Below, one piece after another: positions 44,675 through 54,039 of a DNA stretch of 64,000 nucleotides (position 1 is the stretch's first letter; every line of letters begins with the position of its first letter). The translations under genes and the position numbers were made by a program. Source of the stretch: Parazoarcus communis (GTDB lineage: Bacteria > Pseudomonadota > Gammaproteobacteria > Burkholderiales > Rhodocyclaceae); NCBI RefSeq assembly GCF_003111645.1, contig NZ_CP022187.1:3100001-3164000 (forward strand). The letters are read 5' to 3'. The notes beneath the pieces are model-generated. The model was not told the origin of the DNA and ran no database searches. It worked only from the letters and a program-made list of their open reading frames with translations.

Positions 44675-45187
44675 ATGAACCCTCCAGGCCGAAGTGATCC
44701 CGACACTCAGCAGGCAGCGTCCGCACCGCCCGAGCTCGAAGTGATAATCGAAATTCCGCGGGGCAGTTTCATCAAGCGCGGATCGGCCGGGCAGCTCGAC
44801 TTCATCTCTCCGCTGCCATGTCCCTTCAACTACGGCTCGGTGCCAGACCTGCTGGGCCTTGAGGGCGATCTGCTCGATGCGCTGGTGCTGGGGCCGAGGC
44901 TTGCGCAAGGCACACGCGTGCGGGTCAAGGCCTGGGGCGCAGTGACCCTGACCGACAGGGGGATGCAGGATGACAAGCTCGTCTGCAGCGTACAGCCTCC
45001 AAGCGCATCGACACGCGACTTCATCCTGCGTTTCTTTCACCGCTACGCGAAGTGCAAGGGACTGCTGAACTTCTTCCGTCGGCAGCCCGGGCGCAACGCC
45101 TGCGAGGGCTGGTGCGAGGCTGGCGTTGCCCTTCGTCGCGCGCGGCCGAAACCCGGTACATGGAAAGGGGCGCCGGTCGACTTCTGA
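44675..45187 (+). CDS. Inorganic pyrophosphatase-like protein
   Basis: 170 residues. Family I soluble pyrophosphatases hydrolyse PPi to phosphate. Visible elements are EVIIEIPRGSFIKR, PCPFNYGSVPD, then LEGDLLDALVL at the metal-binding site, where the usual first Asp (DGDPLD) is Glu, and TDRGMQDDKLVC, which keeps the later Asp, Asp and Lys. The C-terminus is short and basic and differs from canonical enzymes. Activity is plausible but the Glu substitution leaves doubt. It is the first clearly chromosomal gene right of the island; no tRNA or attachment repeat was found in the 211-base gap before it. Confidence 0.75.
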   Translation: MNPPGRSDPDTQQAASAPPELEVIIEIPRGSFIKRGSAGQLDFISPLPCPFNYGSVPDLLGLEGDLLDALVLGPRLAQGTRVRVKAWGAVTLTDRGMQDDKLVCSVQPPSASTRDFILRFFHRYAKCKGLLNFFRRQPGRNACEGWCEAGVALRRARPKPGTWKGAPVDF

Positions 45188-45307
45188 TTTTCGTCGGCGT
45201 GGCGGATCACAGCCAGCATTACCCGGCGCGCAGCGGAACCATTTGCCTGCATCGCCCCCTTACCTTGTGCATTGCGGCAAACTGTCGCCACAGGACATGA
45301 GGCGCTT

Positions 45308-46420
45308 ATGAACGAACTCAACATTCCCGACCCACAATCACTCGAAGCCTGGCTCGACGGCCGCATCGGTCCCTGGATGGGTAGCCTGGTCGCGGCGGCC
45401 CTGGCGCTGACCCTCGCGCTGGCGACCCACAGCCTGATCTACGTTGCGCTGGCCCGATTCGTCCGTGGCAGCACGGTGGGCGAAGCCTTCGTGCGGGGGA
45501 CACGCATGCCGATGCGCTGGGCCATGCTCGCGCTCGGCGCCCTGCTCGGGCTTGAAGGCCTGCCGGCCGAACTCCCCGGCGTGGGCCCGGCGCACCAACT
45601 TCTGGTGCTCCTTACCATCGGCGCACTCACCTGGACCGCGCTACGTGCGGTGCACGGCGTGGGAACGGGCGTGCTCGACGGCTATCGCGACAGCGACATC
45701 GCGGACGAGTACCAGGCCCGCCGCGTGCGCACCCAGACGCGGGTACTGACCCGTATCGCCGGCTTCCTCGCGGTCACGGTCGGTACCGCGGCCATGCTGA
45801 TGACTTTTCCCGCGGTCCGCCAGATCGGCGCCAGCATGCTGGCCTCGGCCGGCGTCGCCGGACTGGTGGTCGGTTTCGCCGCGCGCCCGGTGCTCGCCAA
45901 CCTGCTCGCCGGCCTGCAGATCGCGCTGACCCAGCCGATCCGCATCGGCGACGTGGTAATCGTGGAAAAGGAGTGGGGCTGGATCGAGCAGATCTTCAGT
46001 ACCTACGTGGTGGTGCGGGTGTGGGACGAGCGCCGCCTGGTGGTGCCGCTCAACTATTTCATCGAAAACCCGTTTCAGAACTGGACCCGTGACAGCTCGC
46101 AACTGATCGGCTCAGTCCATTGGTGGGTGGACTACCGCATGCCGCTCGCGCCCCTGCGCACCGAACTCGAACGCCTGTGCAAGCTCGCCCCGGAGTGGGA
46201 CAGCCGGATACAGGTCCTGCAGGTGGTGGACGCGAGCGACCGCGCGGTACAGTTGCGTGCCCTGGTGAGCGCACCGGATGCGGCCAAGGCATGGGATCTG
46301 CGCTGCCGCATCCGCGAAGGGATGCTCGACTTCATTCAGCGCGAGTATCCCCAGTTCCTGCCGCAGATCCGCGCCGAGCCGGCGGCCGACAGAACGGCGG
46401 CCGCCTTCGATGCCGTTTGA
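45308..46420 (+). CDS. MscS-family mechanosensitive ion channel
   Basis: 370 residues from ATG 45308. The protein has about four to five membrane helices in the N-terminal half (for example MGSLVAAALALTLALATHSLIYVAL). The conserved pore helix is GASMLASAGVAGLVVGFAARPVLANLLAGLQIAL, split by the beta-domain start (QPIRIGDVVIVEKEWG), and RLVVPLNYFIENPFQNWTR closes the core. MscS channels release solutes when cells swell after hypo-osmotic shock. The length exceeds E. coli MscS (286 residues) because of extra N-terminal helices. It is transcribed toward the convergent LysR gene. Confidence 0.9.
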   Translation: MNELNIPDPQSLEAWLDGRIGPWMGSLVAAALALTLALATHSLIYVALARFVRGSTVGEAFVRGTRMPMRWAMLALGALLGLEGLPAELPGVGPAHQLLVLLTIGALTWTALRAVHGVGTGVLDGYRDSDIADEYQARRVRTQTRVLTRIAGFLAVTVGTAAMLMTFPAVRQIGASMLASAGVAGLVVGFAARPVLANLLAGLQIALTQPIRIGDVVIVEKEWGWIEQIFSTYVVVRVWDERRLVVPLNYFIENPFQNWTRDSSQLIGSVHWWVDYRMPLAPLRTELERLCKLAPEWDSRIQVLQVVDASDRAVQLRALVSAPDAAKAWDLRCRIREGMLDFIQREYPQFLPQIRAEPAADRTAAAFDAV

Positions 46421-46445
46421 TGCCCGTCCGCAGTCACTCGCGCAT

Positions 46446-47342
46446 TCAGCGCAGCGCCGCACAGACATCCCTGACACGGGCACGTAACCACCGATGTGCC
46501 GGCTCGGCATCCAGCCGTGGGTGCCACAGCATTGAAACCGAAATTTCCGGCAGCGGAACGGGCAAGGGAAAACTGAACATACCGCTGCGCAGGCCACCGG
46601 TATGGCGTTCGGGGACACTGGCAACCAGATCCGAAGCCCGTGCCAGGGCCAGCGCAGTGGAAAAGCCGCTGACAATCGTGACAATCTCTCGTTCGAGGCC
46701 AAGTTCCGTCAGCGCCTCATCGATCGGCCCCTTGTCGAGCCCCTGTCTCGAAACAAGAATATGCGCGGCGCTCGCATAGCGCAGCGGTGTGAGCTCACCC
46801 TGGCTCAGCGTGTGCCCCGCACGCACCACGCCGATGAAACGGTCCCTGAACAAGGCCTGCACACGCAGCTCCGGTGCCGCCGATTTTCCGACCACGCCAG
46901 TTTCAAGATCGACGAATCCGTCGCGAAGGGCCCTGCCATCCTTGTCGGGCTTGTGCACGAAGCGCAGGCACACTCCGGGCGCCTCGTCCCGGACGCGCGC
47001 GATTAGCGCCGGGCCAAACGTCTCTGCAAAACCTTCACTTGTCCGCAGCGTGAAGGTTCTGACCAGGCGCCCGAGATCGAGTTTTTCGACCGGGCGCAGC
47101 ACAGCCTCGGCATCGTGCACGAGTTGTCGGGCGCGCTCGCGCAGTTCGACCGCCCGCGGCGTTGGGACGAGACCCCGCCCCGCTCGGACCAGCAGTGGAT
47201 CGCCCGTCACCGTGCGCAACCGCGCCAGCGCCCTGCTCATCGCGGACGGGCTCAGCCTCAGTCGCCTTGCAGCCCTCGCCACGCTGCCCTCGGCCAGCAG
47301 GACGTCGAGGGTGACAAGCAGATTCAGATCGGGTTTCGACAT
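46446..47342 (-). CDS. LysR-family transcriptional regulator
   Basis: 298 residues. N-terminal HTH: LNLLVTLDVLLAEGSVARAARRLRLSPSAMSRALARLR, followed by the long linker helix and the two-lobe effector domain. The 'MSKPDLNLL' opening is typical of the LysR subgroup that controls adjacent transporters and enzymes (NodD/PcpR side of the family). It is divergent from the MFS gene with 142 bases between them, so it most likely regulates that transporter and itself. Effector unknown. Confidence 0.9.
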   Translation of the reverse strand: MSKPDLNLLVTLDVLLAEGSVARAARRLRLSPSAMSRALARLRTVTGDPLLVRAGRGLVPTPRAVELRERARQLVHDAEAVLRPVEKLDLGRLVRTFTLRTSEGFAETFGPALIARVRDEAPGVCLRFVHKPDKDGRALRDGFVDLETGVVGKSAAPELRVQALFRDRFIGVVRAGHTLSQGELTPLRYASAAHILVSRQGLDKGPIDEALTELGLEREIVTIVSGFSTALALARASDLVASVPERHTGGLRSGMFSFPLPVPLPEISVSMLWHPRLDAEPAHRWLRARVRDVCAALR

Positions 47343-47484
47343 CAGTCAAGCATAGCAGCGCCCGGTCGATATATGGCGTCAAACGCAACATTAAAGTGCA
47401 AACGCTGCGTCTTCCGCCATGCAACTGAGCGTTCTACGATTTCGACATGCCAATAGCGGCCATTGCCGACAACAGGGGCTCATC

Positions 47485-48951
47485 ATGAAAACAATCGAAA
47501 CTGAACGCGTTTCTTCCATTGCGGACCCGACGAAAGGCGCAATCCCGCTCCGTGGCGCGCTCGTCAGTCTGTCGCTATCGGTATTGCTGTCCTCACTTGG
47601 CACCAGCATCGCCAACGTTGCCTTGCCGAACCTCGCGGAAGCGTTCAATGCGTCATTTCCGGCGGTGCAATGGATCGTCCTCTCCTACCTCCTCGCCATC
47701 ACGACCCTGATCGTGAGCGTCGGCAGGCTCGGCGACCTCATTGGCCGCAAACGGCTGCTACTGGTCGGAATCGCGCTGTTTACCGTCGCCTCAGGCCTGT
47801 GCGGCATGGCGTCCTCGCTGCCGACGCTGATCGCTGCCCGCGGGCTTCAGGGCCTTGGCGCCGCCATCATGATGGCCCTTGCCATGGCCATCGTCGGAGA
47901 GATCGCGCCGAAGGCCAGAACCGGCAGCGTGATTGGCCTGCTCGGAACGATGTCAGCAATCGGCACCGCACTCGGGCCATCGCTCGGTGGCCTGTTGATC
48001 AACGGCTACGGCTGGCCGGCAATCTTTCTCATCAACCTGCCGCTGGGCATTGTGGCGCTCGTACTCACCGATCGCTACCTGCCACGGGAACTCGCACGCA
48101 CCGGTGCCGGGCGCCCCACTTTCGACGTGATCGGCACGCTGCTGCTCGCGCTGGCACTCGCGGCCTACGCGCTGGCAATGACAACAGGCCGCGGCGGTTT
48201 CGGCCTGCAGACACTGGGTCTGTTGCTGATCGCAGCGACCGGGATCTGCTTGTTCGTGCGTGTCGAATCAAAGACCGCATTCCCGCTGCTTCAGCTTGAG
48301 CTCTTCCGCAGCCGGAGCCTCAGCAGCAGCCTCGCCACGAGTGCAATCGTATCGACGGTCATGATGTCGACACTGGTTGTCGGGCCGTTCTATCTGGCAC
48401 GCGCACTCGGACTCGGGGCGGCATCCGTTGGACTGGTCATGTCGGTTGGCCCGCTCGTTGCCGCACTGACCGCCGCGCCTGCCGGGCGCATCGCCGACCG
48501 CTTTGGCGCGCAAGGCGTTTCCAGCCTCGGACTGATCGGCATGGCAAGCGGATCGCTTGCGCTATCCATCGTCCCCTTCACACTCGGCATCCCCGGCTAC
48601 ATCACGCCTCTTGTGGTGATCACCGCAAGTTATGCCTTGTTCCAGACGGCCAACAACACCTCGGTGATGAAGGATGCCGGCCCGAACCAGCGCGGCGTGG
48701 TGTCCGCCGTGCTCAATCTGGCGCGGAATCTCGGCCTCATCACTGGCGCGTCGGTAATGGGTGCGGTGTTCGCGCTGGCCTCCGGAAGCGCCGACATCAC
48801 GACCGCATCTCCCGCATCCGTTGCGCTCGGCATGCGGCTCACCTTCGCAGTCGCAGCGCTCCTTCTCGCAGCCGCACTTGCGATTGCATACCGCAGCGTG
48901 CCACGCCAACCGGAAGTCGCCTCTCAGCCAGCCAGTTCCCGGGGACGCTGA
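47485..48951 (+). CDS. MFS drug/solute exporter, DHA2-type
   Basis: 488 residues from ATG 47485. About 14 membrane helices are suggested by hydrophobic segments spaced through the protein. Motif A reads VGRLGDLIGRKRLLLVG, and the motif C-like segment GTMSAIGTALGPSLGGLLI is present. Fourteen-helix members of the DHA2 group (EmrB/QacA type) export drugs and other toxic organics by proton antiport. The substrate cannot be read from sequence. The divergent LysR gene is the likely regulator. Confidence 0.88.
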   Translation: MKTIETERVSSIADPTKGAIPLRGALVSLSLSVLLSSLGTSIANVALPNLAEAFNASFPAVQWIVLSYLLAITTLIVSVGRLGDLIGRKRLLLVGIALFTVASGLCGMASSLPTLIAARGLQGLGAAIMMALAMAIVGEIAPKARTGSVIGLLGTMSAIGTALGPSLGGLLINGYGWPAIFLINLPLGIVALVLTDRYLPRELARTGAGRPTFDVIGTLLLALALAAYALAMTTGRGGFGLQTLGLLLIAATGICLFVRVESKTAFPLLQLELFRSRSLSSSLATSAIVSTVMMSTLVVGPFYLARALGLGAASVGLVMSVGPLVAALTAAPAGRIADRFGAQGVSSLGLIGMASGSLALSIVPFTLGIPGYITPLVVITASYALFQTANNTSVMKDAGPNQRGVVSAVLNLARNLGLITGASVMGAVFALASGSADITTASPASVALGMRLTFAVAALLLAAALAIAYRSVPRQPEVASQPASSRGR

Positions 48952-49057
48952 ACACTGGCAACAAAAGCGTCGCGCCGCGCTTGAAACCTGCCGGCGCAGG
49001 CGCGCGGTTCCGCTTGCGAGAGGGGCAGACCTGTCGGTCCGGCTGCCCCTCGATGGA

Positions 49058-50458
49058 TTACGCCACCGGCACCGGTGTGCCGGAATTGACGCACAGCGAG
49101 TGGTTCAGCGCGATGATCGACTTCTTGTAGTCCTCGCGCTCGACGATGAACTGCATGTTCACCTGACGCAGGGTCTGCGACACGCAGTTCACGTTCACCT
49201 CGGCTTCAGCCAGCGCCTGTGCCGCGCGGGCGAGAACGCCGGGGATGCTGATGTTCGAGCCGATGGTGCACACGATGGCGCTCGGCTTGATGGTGACCAC
49301 CTGGTACGTGGTCTCCAGCTCGTCGATCAGCGCCGGCGTGACCGAGTTCTCCCACAGCAGATGGGCGATCGAATTGGCGTTGGTGGCCTTGAGGATGTAG
49401 GACACGTCGTGACGACGGAAGATCTCCAGGATGCCGAGATCGAAACCTACCGTGCCGACCATGCTCGGGTCATGGATCTCGACCAGCGTCACCTTGTCGC
49501 TCCCGGTCACGATCTCCACGCGGGCGCGCTCACCGACGTAGTCCTTGGTGATCAGGGTGCCGGGATGCTCGGGCTCGAAGGTGTTCTTCAGGCGGATCGG
49601 AATGCCGGCCCGTTCCATCGGCTTGGACGCCTTGGGATGAATGGCCTCCATGCCGACATCGGCCAGCTGGTCGGCCACGTCGTAGTTGGTGGCGCCCACG
49701 ATCACTGCGTTCTCCAGGCCGACGATGTTGGGGTCGGCGGAGGACAGGTGAAACTCCTTGTGGATCACGGCCTCGGCCGGTCTCACTTCCACTGCGATCT
49801 TGCTGAACGTGACTTCGGAGTATCCGCGGTCGAACTCGCGCATGATGCCCTCGATCCCCTTGGTGTAGCCGGTGGCCACCACCACGTTGTTCGCCAGATC
49901 AAGGTCCTTGAAGCTGTTGCTGATGCGCTGATCGATGGTCAGGGCTTCGTCATCATGAAAACCTGCGAGGTCGAGCAGGATCGCATTCACCCCGGCAGCC
50001 TTGAGCATCTCGACCGCATTGAATGCGCTGTGCGATTCGCCGATCGATGCCAGCACCTCGCGTGCCGCCAGCAGCACGTTCTCGCGGCTCAGGTAACCAC
50101 TGGCCAGCACGTGATGCATGGCGTCGAGGTATTTCCTGGCTTCGCCAATGCGCGTATCAACGAAGGCATCGGCCACATCCAGGGGCAGGCCAAGGTCGGC
50201 AAAGCCTGCGTTGAGCTTCTTCAGGCTCTGGGCCAGGTTGCTCAGCGCACCGTGGTAGTCCTTGCGCTCTGCAAACAGCGCATAAATGCCGGGCTCGCCC
50301 GTCTTCTTGTGCTCGAGCAACTGGTTGGTCACACCCGAATAGGCCGACACCACATAGATACGGCCATAAATGCGCGCCTTGTCGTACAACATGATGTGCC
50401 GCAGCACATCTCCGAATGCCGACATTGACGTGCCACCGATTTTTTCAACCGAGATCAT
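49058..50458 (-). CDS. Aspartate kinase, ectoine-associated type
   Basis: 466 residues from ATG 50458; the open frame extends 214 codons upstream but that part is a shadow of GC-rich sequence. Aspartate kinase phosphorylates aspartate as the first step to lysine, threonine, methionine or ectoine. The N-terminus EKIGGTSMS and VVSAYSGVTNQLLEHKKTGEPGIY match the Ask_Ect subgroup that usually accompanies ectABC. The C-terminal ACT domains are visible (VTLVEIHDPSMVGTVG and AIVCTIGSNI). No ectABC lies nearby in the window, so its pathway here is unknown; ectoine genes elsewhere or a general biosynthetic role are both possible. Confidence 0.88.
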   Translation of the reverse strand: MISVEKIGGTSMSAFGDVLRHIMLYDKARIYGRIYVVSAYSGVTNQLLEHKKTGEPGIYALFAERKDYHGALSNLAQSLKKLNAGFADLGLPLDVADAFVDTRIGEARKYLDAMHHVLASGYLSRENVLLAAREVLASIGESHSAFNAVEMLKAAGVNAILLDLAGFHDDEALTIDQRISNSFKDLDLANNVVVATGYTKGIEGIMREFDRGYSEVTFSKIAVEVRPAEAVIHKEFHLSSADPNIVGLENAVIVGATNYDVADQLADVGMEAIHPKASKPMERAGIPIRLKNTFEPEHPGTLITKDYVGERARVEIVTGSDKVTLVEIHDPSMVGTVGFDLGILEIFRRHDVSYILKATNANSIAHLLWENSVTPALIDELETTYQVVTIKPSAIVCTIGSNISIPGVLARAAQALAEAEVNVNCVSQTLRQVNMQFIVEREDYKKSIIALNHSLCVNSGTPVPVA

Positions 50459-50694
50459 GGGTGCCCCCGAGCTTTGAATGACGTAATCCCCGTACCGAGC
50501 GAAGGATCGAGCGAAACCCGGTAGTTTAAAGGATTGTGCGATGTTTTTTCGCGTGGGGATGCTGCGGGGCGCAGGGCGCCGGGAAAAACCGCCTTGCGCG
50601 CCGGCCCGTGAAGCGAATCCGGCCGCCTGCCGGGCCGCATCTGCTTTATGCGTAGAATATTGATCACTGATATTGAGGCCCAGGCGAACAGGAC

Positions 50695-51720
50695 ATGAGC
50701 ACATCGACCAGCAAGACCCTTCTCCCTTTCTCCGAGATCGAAGCCCTCCTTGCACGGATCTTCGTGCGTCACGGCACCTCGGACGACGTGGCAAAGGTGC
50801 TGGCGGCAAACTGCGCCAGTGCGCAACGCGACGGATCTGACAGCCACGGCGTCTTCCGGATTCCGGGCTACCTCTCAACGCTGGCCAGTGGCTGGGTCGA
50901 TGGCAAGGCGGTTCCGCGGGTGGAAGATGTCGCACCCGGCTATGTGGCCGTGGATGCCGGCAATGGCTTCGCCCAGCCCGCGCTGGAGGCCGCCCGCCCG
51001 CTACTGCTGGAGAAAGTCCGGCACAACGGCATCGCGCTGCTCGCGATCCGCAACTCCCACCATTTCGCGGCCCTGTGGCCGGACGTCGAACCCTTCGCAC
51101 AGGACGGGCTGGTCGCCCTGGCCTTCGTCAACAGCATGGCCTGCGTCGTGCCGCATGGCGGCCACAAGCCGCTGTTCGGCACCAACCCGATCGCCTTCGC
51201 CGCGCCTCGCGCGGGTGCCGATCCGCTGGTGTTCGACCTCGCCACCAGCGCCATTGCCCACGGCGACGTGCAGATTGCCGCACGCGAAGGTCACACCCTG
51301 CCCGAAGGCTATGGCGTGGACCGCAACGGCGAGCCGACCCGGGACCCCGCCGCGATTCTCGACGGTGGCGCACTGCTGCCATTCGGCGGCTACAAGGGCT
51401 CGGCGCTGTCGATGATGGTCGAACTGCTCGCGGCAGCACTGACGGGCGGCAATTTCTCCTTCGATTTCGACTGGTCGCAGCATCCGGGTGCGAAAACACC
51501 GTGGACCGGCGAACTGCTGATCGTGATCGATCCGTCAAAGGGTGCCGGCAGCAATTTCGCCCAGCGCACGGAGATCCTCGTCAGGGAAATGCAGGACGCA
51601 GGCCAGACCCGCCAGCCGGGCGATCGCCGCTATCGCCAGCGCGCCGAATCCGCGCGCGTCGGCATTGCGATCGATACCTGCGAACTGGAGAAGCTGCGCG
51701 CGCTGGCCGGCGAAGGCTGA
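50695..51720 (+). CDS. Ldh-family (malate/lactate/ureidoglycolate-type) NAD(P)H dehydrogenase
   Basis: 341 residues. Members of this family reduce 2-oxo acids or cyclic imino acids with NAD(P)H. Recognisable elements are SDSHGVFRIPGYL with the catalytic His, RNSHHFAAL, PHGGHKPLFGTNPIAFA, and GGALLPFGGYKGSALSMMVELL. The pattern also fits delta-1-piperideine-2-carboxylate reductase (DpkA type), and substrate cannot be settled from sequence. It is divergent from the aspartate kinase gene. A strong hairpin terminator separates it from the convergent peroxidase. Confidence 0.88.
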   Translation: MSTSTSKTLLPFSEIEALLARIFVRHGTSDDVAKVLAANCASAQRDGSDSHGVFRIPGYLSTLASGWVDGKAVPRVEDVAPGYVAVDAGNGFAQPALEAARPLLLEKVRHNGIALLAIRNSHHFAALWPDVEPFAQDGLVALAFVNSMACVVPHGGHKPLFGTNPIAFAAPRAGADPLVFDLATSAIAHGDVQIAAREGHTLPEGYGVDRNGEPTRDPAAILDGGALLPFGGYKGSALSMMVELLAAALTGGNFSFDFDWSQHPGAKTPWTGELLIVIDPSKGAGSNFAQRTEILVREMQDAGQTRQPGDRRYRQRAESARVGIAIDTCELEKLRALAGEG

Positions 51721-51729
51721 AGCGAAACA

Positions 51730-51762
51730 ATGCAGAAAGGGGGCCAAGGCCCCCTGCATTTC
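51730..51762. terminator. Hairpin terminator between converging genes
   Basis: GGGGGCC, two bases, then GGCCCCC, extended by ATGCAG and CTGCAT. It lies between the dehydrogenase stop and the convergent peroxidase stop. Only a short T-run follows, but position and stem strength support termination from either side. Confidence 0.75.
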
Positions 51763-51776
51763 AAACCCCTTGAAGC

Positions 51777-52775
51777 CTACTTCGAGAACGGCTGTGGCCG
51801 CGGTGTCGTATCCGACGAAGGTGGCAGGATCGGCAGTGCAAAACTTGGCTGATCGCCGGTCAAGGTCTTCAGGAAGGCCACGATCTTGGCATTCTCCGCA
51901 TCGGTGAACTTCTTGCCCAGCTGCAGGCGCCCCATGATGTCGACGGCCTCGGCGAGCGTGTTGGCCGCACCATCGTGGAAGTACGGATAGGTCAGTTCCA
52001 CGTTACGCAGGGTCGGCACCTTGAAGTTGAAGCGGTCCGCGTCCTTGCCGGTCACATCCGCACGGCCGCCGGCAGTGGCCTTGGTTTTGTAGGGCTCGAC
52101 GATACCCATCTTCTGGAAGGAGTTGCCGCCCACGGCCTCACCGTTGTGGCAGGCAACGCAGCCGCTCTCCTTGAACAAGGTGTAGCCCGCCAGTTCGTTT
52201 TCGGACAGCGCATCGGTCTTGCCCAGCAGCCACTGGTCGAAGCGCGAGTTCGGCGTCACCAGGGTTTTCTCGAACTCGGCGATGGCGAGCGTGACCTGAT
52301 CGATATCGATCTTGTCCTTGCCGAAGACCTGCCTGAACTCGCGGACGTAGCCTGGAATGGTCTCCAGCACCTGCACGGCCAGGGTATGCGAGAAGCCCAT
52401 TTCGCCAGGGTTGGCGATCGGGCCACCGGCCTGTTCCTTGAGGTCGGCCGCACGGCCATCCCAGAACTGTGCGAGGTTCAGGCTCGAGTTCAACACCGTC
52501 GGCGAATTGATCGGACCTTGCTGCCACTTGTCGCCGATCGAGGTGGGAATGTTGTCCGTGCCACCCATCGAGAGGTTATGACAGGAGTTGCATGAAATGA
52601 AACCTGACTTGGAAAGGCGGGGATCGAAGTAGAGCTTCTTACCCAGGTCAACCAGACCGAGATTGATGTTGGCTGCCGGCTTGATGACCTGAATGGGTTC
52701 GTCCGCCGGTGCCGCTGCAGCGCTGGCAGAGATGCCAACGGCAACAATGGAAGCGACGAGGATTTGGAGTCTCAT
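51777..52775 (-). CDS. Di-heme cytochrome c peroxidase
   Basis: 332 residues from ATG 52775, chosen because it begins a signal peptide (MRLQILVASIVAVGISASAAAA). Two heme c sites are visible: FISCNSCHNLSMGG and SGCVACHNGEAVGG. This periplasmic enzyme reduces hydrogen peroxide to water with electrons from small cytochromes. Family features such as GKKLYFDPRLSKSG and TLRNVELTYPYFHDGAANTL are present. The gene is divergent from oxyR, and an OxyR-type site lies in the shared promoter region, so induction by peroxide is very likely. Confidence 0.93.
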   Translation of the reverse strand: MRLQILVASIVAVGISASAAAAPADEPIQVIKPAANINLGLVDLGKKLYFDPRLSKSGFISCNSCHNLSMGGTDNIPTSIGDKWQQGPINSPTVLNSSLNLAQFWDGRAADLKEQAGGPIANPGEMGFSHTLAVQVLETIPGYVREFRQVFGKDKIDIDQVTLAIAEFEKTLVTPNSRFDQWLLGKTDALSENELAGYTLFKESGCVACHNGEAVGGNSFQKMGIVEPYKTKATAGGRADVTGKDADRFNFKVPTLRNVELTYPYFHDGAANTLAEAVDIMGRLQLGKKFTDAENAKIVAFLKTLTGDQPSFALPILPPSSDTTPRPQPFSK

Positions 52776-52875
52776 GCTGAACACCTCTAACTGATGAAAA
52801 GCTGTTGCAAACGCGATTGCGTGCAAGATACGCTCCACAACTTTCCAGGTATTGACATAACTCAATGTTTTTATT

Positions 52876-52912
52876 GTAGTTTTTTGCTATACATTGCATA
52901 GACAAGTCCTAT
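52876..52912. promoter_or_regulatory. OxyR binding site between peroxidase gene and oxyR
   Basis: GTAG, 7 bases, CTAT, 7 bases, ATAG, 7 bases, CTAT. This matches the four-part OxyR consensus (ATAG-N7-CTAT-N7-ATAG-N7-CTAT) with one mismatch in the first quarter, at the exact spacing. It ends 10 bases before the oxyR ATG, an expected position for autoregulation and for activation of the divergent peroxidase gene. Confidence 0.85.
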
Positions 52913-52922
52913 AGCCAGAGCC

Positions 52923-53879
52923 ATGAAACTTACTGCCTTGAGATATCTCGTGGCCTTCGCCGACGAAGGCTCCTTCAGTCGGGCCGCAGAGCGTTGCCAG
53001 GTCAGCCAGCCAACACTCAGTGTTGCGCTTCAGCAACTGGAGAGTGAACTCGGTGTGTCCCTCATCGAGCGCAGCAAGGGACGTGTCGCCCTCACCGACC
53101 TCGGCAGGCAGGTCGTCAATCAAGCGCGCAAGGCGCTCGACGATGTCAAACGCATCGAACTTGTGGCCCGTACCGGCAAGAATCCGCTGGCTGGCGACTT
53201 TCGCCTTGGCGTGATCCATACCATCGGCCCCTACCTCTTGCCCGAACTCATCTCGGCCATGAAGAAGGTCGCCCCCGACACACGCCTCTACATCGAGGAA
53301 AGCATGACCGCACTGCTCGCGGACAGCCTCAAGTACGGCACCATCGATGCGGCAATCATTGCGCTGCCGTTCGACATGCCGGGCATCAGGGTGCACCCGC
53401 TGTATGACGAAGAGTTTCAGGTCGTGGTACCCAAGGGGCACCGTTGGTCAAGGCGCAAGAAGATCGCGCGTCACGAAGTGGGCGACGAAGACGTGCTGGT
53501 GCTCAAGGCAGGCAACTGCTTTCGCGAACAGGTGCTCGACGCCTGCCCCGAGATGAGCCACGCAGACGGCTCGGCGCTTGAAGGGCATTCGATCGAGACC
53601 GTACGCTGCATGGTGGCATCGAACTATGGCATTTCCGTCCTGCCTGCCTCATCGCTGGGTGGCGTGTATCGCAACGACATGGTGACGGCCATCCCCTTCG
53701 AGGCCCCCGCGCCCTCACGCCGGGTTGCAATCGCCTGGCGTGACGGTTTCACCCGCACCGAGGTCGTCGACGCCATCATCGGCGCCGCCGGCATGATGAA
53801 GAACCCGTGCTATCAGGCCATCGAGCCTCCGGATCAGAAGCAGGATGCCGCCTGCGCGAGCCCGTCGCTAGCGTGTTGA
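52923..53879 (+). CDS. oxyR: Hydrogen peroxide sensor OxyR
   Basis: 318 residues. The LysR-type HTH ([33 protein letters not shown]) is followed by the regulatory domain. The redox cysteines are in place: [15 protein letters not shown], matching the Cys199/Cys208 pair of E. coli OxyR spaced by eight residues. Oxidation by H2O2 forms a disulfide that activates the regulator. The divergent peroxidase is its likely target, backed by the binding site in front of this gene. Length is normal for the family with a short extra tail. Confidence 0.93.
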   Translation: MKLTALRYLVAFADEGSFSRAAERCQVSQPTLSVALQQLESELGVSLIERSKGRVALTDLGRQVVNQARKALDDVKRIELVARTGKNPLAGDFRLGVIHTIGPYLLPELISAMKKVAPDTRLYIEESMTALLADSLKYGTIDAAIIALPFDMPGIRVHPLYDEEFQVVVPKGHRWSRRKKIARHEVGDEDVLVLKAGNCFREQVLDACPEMSHADGSALEGHSIETVRCMVASNYGISVLPASSLGGVYRNDMVTAIPFEAPAPSRRVAIAWRDGFTRTEVVDAIIGAAGMMKNPCYQAIEPPDQKQDAACASPSLAC

Positions 53880-54039
53880 TCCGTGCCGCACAGAACACAC
53901 ATCTGCTGCAGGACACGTAATTCGAGCAACTGGGGCTGACGGCGTTCGCCGCGGTGTTCCCGGGTTGATGATTGCCGTGCGCCATGTTGTTCTCGGGCGG
54001 ATACCAGACACAGTTGCATCGTCTGGTATGTTCACGGTC

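Noticed and set aside
50459-51100. N-terminal extension of 214 codons on the aspartate kinase frame
   Set aside because: Basic, repetitive, antisense to the dehydrogenase gene; the kinase family starts at EKIGGTS near 50458.
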